Assembly (NCBI RefSeq): GCF_000002875.2
Contig: NC_009277.2
Coordinates: 312,501 to 376,500 of the forward strand
DNA: 64,000 nucleotides
Direction: 5' to 3'
Origin: Leishmania infantum JPCM5
Lineage: Eukaryota; Euglenozoa; Kinetoplastea; Trypanosomatida; Trypanosomatidae
The notes under the pieces were generated by a model. It searched no databases. It was not told the origin of the DNA and saw nothing but the letters and a program-made list of their open reading frames with translations. Positions within the stretch are counted from its first letter, which is position 1, and each line of letters opens with the position of its first letter. Position numbers and translations under genes: made by a program. Shown piece by piece: positions 30,016-40,800 of this stretch.

Positions 30016-31676
30016 AATGGTGGCGGCGGTGGTTCTGGTGCGTGCCTTCACCACCATGTGAGGATCTCCTTGGCGACGATGTCGCATGCATCGTTCCTTC
30101 CTTTCCGTCTTTTGCGATATAGGTGCCGGTATGCCTGCTTGCGCGTATGATGTACGCTATACAATGTAGAGAGAGGGGGGCATGGGGCGACCCAACACAC
30201 AGGCGCTGACCTCTTCTACCATCCTCCCCCCGCACGCGTTTCTGTGTCAGTTCTGTGTGCAACTGCCGCTTCTGAACACCAGGCCCCGCCCCTCCTCTCG
30301 TTCTCCCTTGCTCTCTCCGCAGATTTGCTCAACTCGGTTGGCGCCCGGCAGGAGCACAGAAGGGTGAAGGGGCTGCCAGCATCGTTCGGAGCAGAGAGGG
30401 GGTGAGAGAGCGGTGAGCCAGCGGGTGCCTGCCTGCCTTTCCGTCTCTCTCTCTATCTCGCCCTCCTCTGTGGCGTGAACACGGACACAGGCGCGCAGGC
30501 AGCAGCACGCACGACGCGTGCTGGCGCTCCGCGAACGTGCGCTCATGTAACAAATATGTGGTCCATGGACTTGCGGTTTCCTTGTTTCTGGCTTGTTTCC
30601 CCCCGGCTCGCTTCTGCCGGCACACGCGCGCCTTTACGTGGCTTGTGCAGCCTCACGCTTCCTTCGCGGCCGCGTCGAAAGTTCGCGTTCGGCTTTTGGT
30701 TGACGCCGCATCGTGTCTATGCCTGATGGCCTAGGCCATCGCCCTACCCCCTCGCCTTCACCCCGGACCCGATGTGGCGACCTCTGGCGGTCCATTCCTC
30801 TCCTTGTCTCTGTCTGTCTCGGAAACCCTCGCTTGCGACTCGCTCAGCAGCCAAGCTGAAGGAGTAGCTCGGCCACAATATTGCGTGCATGACAAAACAG
30901 AGGGAGGGGGAGGGGAGGACGGTGAAGTGGCGGGGCCCCATCGATGGATGCGCTGAAAAGGGGTGGGGCGTGGCAGCTGGGATAGGTTGTGCATACGCGT
31001 CCATGTAGTCGCGCAGCACAGCCCTCCTGCCGTTGCTGCATCATCGTGCCGTTCGCCTTCCAGACCTCCGGCCGCTCTTCTCTCCTTTCTTGTCCAAGCT
31101 GATGGCGCACGCACACGCATGTGCGCACCCCCCTTCACTGATCCTCCCGTTCTTCACTCTCCGTCTACTTCCATGGTGGCAGTGCAAAGCCAGACGACAC
31201 CCCCACCCCTAACCCCGAGAAAAGCGGTTGGCACCCTGAACGCCACCACTACCAGCGCGATCATCAGCGCGCGTTGCCTGTCTCTGTCTCTGTCAGCCTC
31301 CTCGTGTGCTGCCCTCGGACACTCTTTCCTGCCTTCCACATCCTCCGTCTATCATCCTATCACGAGCGTCTACCGCATGCGGCTAACGTAACGCAGCGGC
31401 GCGAAGGTAACAAGCGCAGACGAAATCTAAGAAGGCCAACGGAGAGGTGGTGCGTTGTGTGGGACGAGGGAAGAAGGGAGGGAGAGAGGGGGGGGCCTGT
31501 CAACGTGTGAAAGCTATACCAGCGCGCACACATACACCCCTTCATCTTGTCTGTCTCGCTGCGGGGGGGGGCGGGTAGCGGGTCAGCGTGACGGCGTGCC
31601 GGCTGCTTTGCTTCACCGCTGTTGTCTGCCCTCGTGTGTGCGCGCGACACGCCTCGCGCACTCGTCCACCACCCCC
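30016..31676. other. Spacer between the 1595-codon and 3591-codon genes
   Basis: About 1.7 kb of UTR/intergenic DNA with C/T-rich blocks (30220-30330, 31030-31100), a GA-rich block at 30890-30960 and a G run near 31564. No supported gene or RNA on either strand. Confidence 0.5.
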
Positions 31677-31757
31677 ACTCCTCTTCTTCGCGTTGTGCTT
31701 CTGTTCGGTCTCCGCTCCCGCTCGACCGCTGTGTGCTTCGGGGCGTTGGCTTTGTAG
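31677..31757 (+). promoter_or_regulatory. Polypyrimidine tract and predicted trans-splice acceptor
   Basis: A C/T-rich tract (31677-31753) is followed by TTTGTAG with AG at 31756-31757, 43 nt before ATG 31801. The short 5'UTR supports that start. Confidence 0.55.
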
Positions 31758-31800
31758 CGGACTCGAAGCACACGAGTAAGGAGAGGGCTGCGGCGGCGCG

Positions 31801-34800
31801 ATGCAGCGACGTGGTTGGCGCCCTGGCCATGACCCTCCTGGGTCCTCGCCAGTGACCTGGCTCTCTAATACGAGTTGCACTTTCTCCTACGCATCATCGG
31901 CGGCGGCGCGGGGCGCGCTGATCTGTGGCGCTGCTGCAGCTTCGATAGTGGAGACGCAGCAGCTGGCGGACGCAGCGGCGCGAGCGAGATGCCGCGCACA
32001 TTGTCGATGCGGAAGCGCCGCCACGGCGCTACGGCGATCGAGCCTTCAACTGCCGACTCGGCGCCTGCAGTCCTCCACACTTGCCAGTGCCCCGTTTATT
32101 GTCACACGGAAGTGCCCACTGCACACGGCGTCGTCGCCACCGCCATGTGCTGAGCCTGCGCCGCAGGGCCACAGCGGCGGTGACGGCCGTTTTTCTGTGC
32201 CGACCCCATCAGCCGCAGCGGCTGCAACGGATTCGACGCGGCAGGAAGTGGTGCACCGCAGACGACAGGCAAAGCGGGCGGCTGCGCGCAGTGAGAGCGC
32301 CTCCACCAGCGCCGAAAAGCGCGCGAGCGAGGAAGCGGGTCGATACGGTCGTGATGCGCGTGACACCAGCAGTGGTCACCCCCGGCACACAAAACAGCCC
32401 CTGTCAGCCGCCGCCGCCGCCTCACAGAGGACGCCCATGCCAGCGCGGCAAGACGAATGCATCTCGGGCCAGGGGCCAGCACTTCTGGAAGCGGCCCGAC
32501 TTCCTGCTCCGCCGACGCGTTACAACGCCACGCCGGAGTCCATCTGCAGCTACCTTCTTACCCTTCGCCGCGCGGTCAGCTGCAACCGCGCCGGAACTCA
32601 CCTCTCGAGTATGACGCGCCGAGCTGCCCTGGTTTTCATGCATCAGATCCTGCCGACACTCATGGCGATGCCGCCGGTGCCGGAGGCTGATCTGCTGACG
32701 GGGTCAACGGTGTCAACACCCGGGGGCGATGCCGCAGTTGAGCGACACGATGTGGAATCGGGGGCAAGCAGTAGCATTGCCGACGCCGCGCGCGCCAGCT
32801 TCGACGTCGAGCCTCTCGCTCATCCTTCTTTTCCACCTCAGCCGCCGCCCCGTGCGTCTCATCCGAACACGCTTGAGTCGCTTCCTGCCAGTGCCGATGC
32901 GTCCCGGCAGCTGAAAGAGTGGGGCAAGGGGACCGTTCCGTGGACAGAGCCGCTTGCGGAAGCCATTCTGCTGATGTGCAACAGGCTTGATTGCGAGATA
33001 CGTCAAATGTGGGTCGCGCGAGCCGCGCTGCTCTACCTTGTGTTCGAAGAGGGGAAGGCCTGTGCAGACCCCCTGCAGCCGCAGCCCGCTGCGTTGGGCG
33101 CCCCGGCGAGCAGCCCGACGCGCACGCCAAGGAGTACTCTGAACGACAAGGCGCAGCTGGCGCTCGCGCTGATGCGGACGCTGGAGGTGCATCGTCGTCA
33201 GAGTCGCCTGATGCGTGAGGTGCTGCGCCCGGTGACGATGCGGTTTGTGCTGCAGCTGCGCGAGAAAGCCAATGCCGCGGCGTCTTCCGACGGGCTCGGC
33301 AGCCGCGGGGAAGGTGCGGCGGTGGCGCTCTCGGAGCTGAGGAGCCGTGATATCCGTGCTGCGGGCGTGGGTGGCGACGGCAAGGTCGCCGCGCATGCAT
33401 CATTCGTGCCGCGTGCCGTTGCCGCGCCCTTGCCCCCGCGTGAGAGTTCCTTTGTGAATCTCGAGCGCTACCTTGCAGATGGGCTGCTGCCACTGCTCTA
33501 CGGCGAGTTCGTCCACTACTGCCGCGCTGTTGAGCAGTGGCATGACTGTAGCTACCGTGCAGTGGCCCATACCACTGTGGAGGCAACGACGGCGGCCGCC
33601 AGCACAGCGGCAGCCGCACCGGCTGCCTCACCACAGCAGCAGCACGCTCCCCGTCCAAGTGCACAGGACGGCGGCATGTGCTTGCCTTACATGTCGCGCG
33701 CTGACATCGAAACTTTTTCGCTGCTCGCCGCGGTGCTGCACCGGGCCCTCGGCCTGCGCGGTGTGGCTCGCTGCGGCGACGAGGTTTATTTTGACTTGAA
33801 CGGGCACGGCGCAGATGCGTACACATCTGTGGCGCCGAGATCTCACGGGATCGCCAGCGACCCGAGCGGAGGTGTGGGAGCTTCTGCCGACCATCTCCAA
33901 TACGGGCGAGAGCAGTTGCGTGGGTCCATGACAGATGCTGCTCCTGCTGGCGCACCGCGGCCTCCGAGGAAGCCGCGGTGCCAGCCGGCTGTGCCGCTGC
34001 GGGCATTGCGGCTCACGATTGAGGCCATCACCGCAAGGCTCGACGCGGATGGCGGACCTCACACAGGAGCGCAGGAGCTGGTCTCCCGGAATTCGATGCA
34101 GCAGGTGCGCGCGGGCTACGATGTGCGAACCTATTCCCCGCCGCCGTTTGTGCCGCCGCTGGATGCACGGGGAGCGCGCGGCGGCGGCGACCCATCTCCG
34201 CCGTCTTCAGCGTCATCGCCCACATCGAGGTTTGGCGGGGCAGCAGCGTCCTCTTCCGCGCGATCACCGCGTGTGCCCTCGGCAACGGTGCCATCGCCGA
34301 AGGCCGCGCGAGAGGGACGCTGCCATGGTGGTTGCAAGGGCCACGACTGCATGACGACAGGCAGTGGATCACCGCGCACCACGACGACGACGCCGTCGCC
34401 GTTGGACGGATTTGGCAACTTTAATATCGGTAGCTTCTTGCCGATTCTCACCCTATGCGCCCACGACCGCTCTTTCAACATTTTCGTGACGACTGCAGCA
34501 GACAGGACCGACGTCCATGCTGCGACGACGTCGGTCGCTGGCAGCGCCAGTCCCGCAAGTCCGACGCCAGCGGCGGAGCCCAGTGCACCGTCCGAGGAGG
34601 ACGTGTCGGCCCTCGCCGCCGCCGTCTCGAGGCTTCTTCTCCTTGGTGTATACTGGGCACCGCTCTGCCGGACGTACCAGCTGCCCGCGGTGCTGGCCTT
34701 CTTCGCTCGCGCGACGACAGTGGAGCTGACGCACGCCGCTGCAGAGAAGAGCACGTCAGCAGCAGCAGCAGGGCCCAGCCCGCACCCCGCTTCGTCACAT

Positions 34801-37800
34801 TCGACCGCAGCCTCGCAGAGCACAGGACCGGCGCGAGAGGCGGCACCGGCGCCATTGGACACGAAAGTACTTCAGCTAGTACGTGACGCGTTTCTGCCCC
34901 CAAGTGACGATCTCGCCGCACCGTCGTCGCCGTTCGTGCAGCAGCTGAGCCGCCTGATCTACTCGAGCGGGCGCTACATTGAGTGGCTGAACTTTGGCAC
35001 ATTTGCGAACATCGCCGCCACTCTCGACCGAGTGCTGTCCCAGTGGCCGATGCATCATGCCGATGTGGCAACGGCGGCCCCGGCGCGCTTCCTCAGCGGT
35101 AACGCTGATGTGGGATGTGGTTGCGCAAGCGACGACCGCGGGGGCGGCGGTGGCGGTGTTTGTGTTGCTACGGCCGCCACGGCGTCCAGCGGCGGTGAGT
35201 TGTCTTCATCTGCCGCCACAAGCTCGTTTCAGCGTCACGACGTGGTCGCGCGAGCTGCCGGCACGACGCCAGCGGCTGATGCGGCCGGTACTGCTGTGGC
35301 ACCACATGCGACGGGATCGTGCGTCGTCTTCCGTGCGCCGGTTGCGGCCGGGATGGCTACCTTGCACGTTTTCGCCGCCATCGCGGACGAGTTCTGGTCT
35401 CGGGAGCATGGACGCATCATGTGGCAAGCTATTTCCAGACAGGCGAGACAACGCCTGGCTGTCATGTCGAGCACGGCTCTCATGCGCGCGTACTCGACGA
35501 GATTCTTAGGGTTTAGCACGCACACCTGCACGTACACACGGCTCCGAGTGGCGGTGCCGAACGTCACCGGCGATGGCACGACGACGACGACGGCGGCGGC
35601 GAACGGGGTTCGAGAAATTCTGACGGTGCCCTTCTACGTACTGCGGCTAATGGGAGTGCGCAGCGCGGCTGCCGAGAGTATGGGCACGCCTGATGAGGTG
35701 CTGAGGGTGTACCGCACGAGCGAGCGTGCGGAGTCCTACATGGCGGTGCTGAACGCCCTCGGCAGCACCACGGCAGCGCGCCCGCTTATCTGCGAGTATC
35801 TGAGAAGCGACTTTATGTGGCGCACCATCCCGAACGATGCCTTTGTGCCGCTGGTCACGGCTTTGGTGGAGCTGGAGTTGACGAGTATGACGGTGCCGGA
35901 GCTCTTGTGGGTAAGCGGCAGCCTGGAGCACAGCACTGGCCCGAAGCATGGCCAGACCGCCACCTGGAGTCTGCCGGGGCGGTTGGCTGGATGCTTCTCG
36001 TCGCACACGATGAAGAGCTTAAACGCGCGCGTCGAGCCACACGAGCTGCGACTCCTGACCACAGACGATGAAGATGCTTACACCTTCTGCATGGAAACCG
36101 ACGCTCGCGAGCTGCAAGAGATGACTGGCACGGACAATCGCCACGGCGGTGGCAAGCTCCCTCTTCTCCACTTCACGCTGCGCCGGATCAGCAGAGATGG
36201 TCGCGTGCTGGATCCGCCGCCGTCGGCGACAACGACGCCCAGTGCCGTGCGCGGGCACACGGGTGGGCGAGGCAGTGCCACGCGATCGTTCACCGTCCGT
36301 CACGCTCCCCGCCAAGGCGCTGGTGGGGGCCGAACACCGACACGCTTCGTCGGTGCACCGACGTGCTACAGCCTCGAATCGGTGGCGAAGTTGCTGTGGG
36401 AGCCCGCCTACTCAAAGTCGCCCAATGAGGGCGCACGAATGCCGCTGACAGCCTTTCCGCCGCTACTTCGATCTATGACGCTGCTGTCGGAAGCGGAACG
36501 CCGCGTTGACGACGCCATGCTGCATGACGCCGCCGACCTCCGCCGCGATGGCGCCTCGCCTGGCAGCAGCGAGTGGCACGCAGGCTCAGAGCCCCCGAGC
36601 CTTTGCAACGTAGAGCTGATCTTGCGCATGGCCTGGCGGCTACTCTTCGGCTCTGCCTCTGAGGCCGCCGCAGTTGCAGCGCCAACGGAGGCGGTTCCGC
36701 TGGAGGCTCTCGTGACGTTGTACCTGAGCCTCACCAGCGTCGCGAGTCAATGGACCGCGTCGTCGCACACTCGCGCCCTCGGCGCGCGTGCAGCGTCGCG
36801 TGAGCCGGCCGAGACGTCTCCCGTCGCGGGCGAGCGCGCGCGCAGGATCGGGGGCGCCGCCAAGGCGTTGGCGCCGCCATCCATCTTGCTGGCGGTGGAT
36901 TGTTGCTTGGCGCACTGCGAAGCCGCCCTGCGACCGCGGCTGATGGCGATCGCGCTTCACACGGACGGCAGCGGCGCGGGTGACGCTGCATGCATGAAGC
37001 CGGAGCGCGTAGCGACAGACCTGCGGGTATCGCTGCAGCTGGCAGTGCTGACGGAGAGACTCCTGCCATGCCCGGCAAATATGGCCGCACCGGCGACGGC
37101 GGGTATGCCCGTTCACGAGCTGATCCACCGGCAGCTGTTTTGTGAGCTGAGGGCGAGCCTGCGCGAGGCACCGCTACAGCGGATCGCTGGAGAGGTATCG
37201 CGGCTGCCGTGGTGGGTAGCGCGGCGCGCGCATGCCGAAGTGAGCGGGGACGGCACGTCGCCCTCGACCTCGTGGGTCGAGCCGCTTTTGCTACGGGAGA
37301 TCGGCGCCAAACGGCTGCCGGTGACCGAGCGCGCCACTACCGCCGCCGCCGCGCCATCGGCGGCGTCGTGCTCGAGTACGAGTCACCACAGCTTCGAGCT
37401 CTTTGAGTGGGCATTGCTGCCGTTCTACGCGAAGCTGGAAGCACGCCAGCATGATGCCAACGCGGCCGCCACGATGGCCGATAAGGCTACGACTGCACCA
37501 TCGCAGCCACATTCGACAGCAGCACCGATGATGGACAACTTCCTCTGCCTGGAAGATGCGTACCATGACTGTGCTGCTGGGCTTGCTGCGCACCGGTGGT
37601 CGCCGCAGTCATCGCTTCATGGGCTTTCCACCGGCTTATCGTCCGGCGCCACTACGGATGCCACTAGCGTCAACGGCGACGGCAGCACGACAGCGTTCCA
37701 GACCAGCGGCCGCTCCTCTGCGCCACACATGGCGACGCTCGAGGCTGCTCTGAACGCCTTGCCAGCCCAATGCGACTCATTTCACATCCTCCTGCACGTG

Positions 37801-40800
37801 GTCCGGCAGCTGTTCCTGTCGCACCCGGTTCTCCTGTCTACCGCACCCGACGCCGCACTTTACTATGAGCTACGCACTGCCCGCACGGCGCCCGACCACG
37901 AAAAGAGCATCGCGTCGGCCGCTTCAAGTGCTTCAGCGCCGGAGCACGTTCTGGGGGCGGCAGTGGGACGGCAGGCGTGGGCGACGCTGCCGACGCAGCG
38001 AGTGGATCTGCCACACGACCTGCGCCAGCGCTACGTCGACGCCCTCTTCCGTTGCTTCAAGCGACTCGTGCCTCACCACAGCTGCACTGCAGAGGAGCTG
38101 GTGGAGTTGCTCCACCTTCTGTGGCTGGCGGACCCACACGCCTCCCGCGTCGCTTCCTCGGCTCCTTCGTCGTCGACGAAGGCATCGACGTCGCAGTGGC
38201 CGAGCCTCTTCGCACGCTGCAGCGCCTTCGTGAAGGGGTCGCTGGCTGAGCTGGACGCTGCCGTCGAGATGCAGGACACAAATCCCAGCTTGAAGGATGG
38301 CAAAGACGTCGGCGCATCGCCGTGGCTACTCCGGAGTGTGCCGGATGTGCTTCAAACGGTGTACCGCACTGTGCACTACGGCCTCACCAAGAGCATCGTG
38401 TTCAAGCCTCGAGAGATGCACTGGCTCTCCGTCAACGCCATGGCCCTTCACCCACGATCGATGGTGCTCTTCCTGCACTGCCTCAACATCGTAAGAGGGC
38501 TGGAAGAGCAGCGCCAGCAGCACGCCTCCACGCCGCAGCCGCTGTCAAAGCCGCCGTTGCCGCAGCGGCAGCAGCGAGCACATCACTCGCTGAACAGATT
38601 GCACAAGAGCACACTCGAGCTCTTCCAGCCCTTCGTTGTGTATGCCTCGATCACCGGAGAGGCGATATCGGGGGTGGCGAAGATGCGCTACATGCCGCTG
38701 ATGCTGGGACCTTTGAGCGACATGGACCCGCAGTTGGTGCTCGTCCTCATTCAAGCCACGTTTGCAGGGGCTATGTGGTCCAGCGATGCTGGAAAGGATC
38801 CACATGGCCGTGGCGGGGGCAGCAGCCGGCGTGAGCGAGCGAACGCGGGGAACGCCGTCTTCTATCGCAAGATGCTTGCTGCCTCACAGACGGGGGTAGG
38901 CCCCATGCGGATGGGCCAGAATGGTCATCTCCAGCCCACCCGCACGTTGGGCGATGGAGGCGTGCAGAATGCACGACGACTTCCGGAGAGCATTGCGGCA
39001 ACGATGGCGGCGTTGTTGATGGTGGCAAGTCACGTGCAAGCGTCGTCGACGGTGTGGGCCTCGAACGGAGGAGCAGGAGGGCACGGGGATGCATATTCGG
39101 CCATGGGCACACGTGCGGCCCCGCAGCGAGCTCCATCGGCGCACATAGGCAGGGCGCATCATAGCGCGCTGATTTTCCTTCGCAATTCGCTTTATGAGCT
39201 GCTCCTGCTGGCGCGCTCGCGCCGACCGCTGCAGTGCGCGTCCGCCGTCACGGTCGTCCAGGTAATGCAGCTGGCGGTGGTGCAAGAGAGCCCGCGAATG
39301 GCGAGGCTGCTGGATTGGCTCTTCTTGAGCCTGCTCATACCACCCGTGCAGATTGTAGAGAAGGCGATCGTTCCCGCCGCCACGAATGCATCGTTTCACC
39401 GCGGGAGCGGGTTCGCCGCAGCCCCTCTGGAGCTCCTCTCCTCGCCTGCCACCGCCAACACCGCCACCGCCGCTACTCTCACTCAGGGCGGCAGCGGCAA
39501 CGCCTGCGAAAGCAGTGACAAGTACAGCCTTGTCATCCCTGTAGACACCCTCGGGGGCACACGCTTCCCAGCCGCGCACGAGGCCGTGCTGCTGCTTCGC
39601 CTGCTGCCGGTGCAGTATTGGCGCTCTCTGCTGCATCGTGATGTCTGTTGGCCCAGGTACCGCGGGTACGCGCTGCAGATGCTCAACAGGCGTTGGCGTT
39701 CGCTGACCGTGACGAGAAGCGACACCCACACGGCTGATACGATGCGACATCCCACACTCAACAAGTGGAATCAACTTCGCGGCTCGCTGTCGTCACTCTT
39801 GCTTTCACTGGACGTCGAGTCGATCGCGTGTCTCGTGGCGGAGGCGATGGGGCCGATGGTGCTGTTGGTGGTGACGACGGAGCTGCTGCGCGTGTTGGCA
39901 CGGCAGCGCGCCTGCTCGGGCGACAGCCCTACCACCGCACGCAAGGAGGCGGAGGGCATGCCACGCGCCGTATGCGCTGCGATGCGAACTGCGCCGCACA
40001 CCGACGGCTGCCAGCACGCGCAAGCGGACGAGTGGCCAGCGGGCATCGCTGCACCGAGTGACGCAGGCGACGACACCCTCTCGCCCGCAGCGTTGACGTC
40101 GTTTGAGGTGGTGCGTCTTTATGCCTCTCCTAGGTCCGTGCTGACAGACGAGGCGGTTCAGCCGTGGCTGGAAGCGGCGTGCAATGTAATCGATCAGCTG
40201 GCGAGTACGCGGCATACCGACTTCGTGGCGGTGCTTGAGCGGGAGGCGGAGTGGCAGAGGCGCGTGACGGAGGCCTCTTCGTATCGCGGCGCGGCAGCGG
40301 AGGAGGTGCCTCTTGGAGTCTTCCACCGGACCGCCGTTGAGGCAAAGGCGGCGGCGAGAGCGGCTACCAAGGGAGGCGCCTGTGAAACCGCTGCGCCCGT
40401 GCTTGACATCGGAGAGGACGGCGTAACTGAGGCCAGCGGCGTCGGCGACGGTGCTGAGGCACGCGATAAGGCTGCGCTTGACTCTGACACCGGCGCACCG
40501 ACGGCAGGCGACGACGTGAGTGCTCTTGTAGGCAGCGACGGATGCGGTGCACCGACGACGGACCTCTTCGCTACCACGGCCGCCGCGCTGGACGACGCCG
40601 CGGGCGAATGGTCTGAGGACTCAGACGCGGCAGCAGAGCGGCCGCTCGTGCTTGACTGGAGGCCAATCGCCGAGTTTGTGCGCGCAGTGCGTGAGGTGGA
40701 TCCAGGCATCTCACAACGGCAGGTGCGACTGGAGTGTTGGATGCGCCAGCCGGAGCTGGCGGCGGGCGCGCCAGCGGAGGCGCAGGCGCTGCCAGCGGCG

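Noticed and set aside
32660..34006. 448-codon open frame on the minus strand inside the 3591-codon gene
   Set aside because: GC-rich coding DNA produces long antisense frames. It is Arg/Ala-rich, the plus-strand frame has the proper third-position bias, and no antisense acceptor is seen. The same holds for other minus-strand frames such as 11789-12958.
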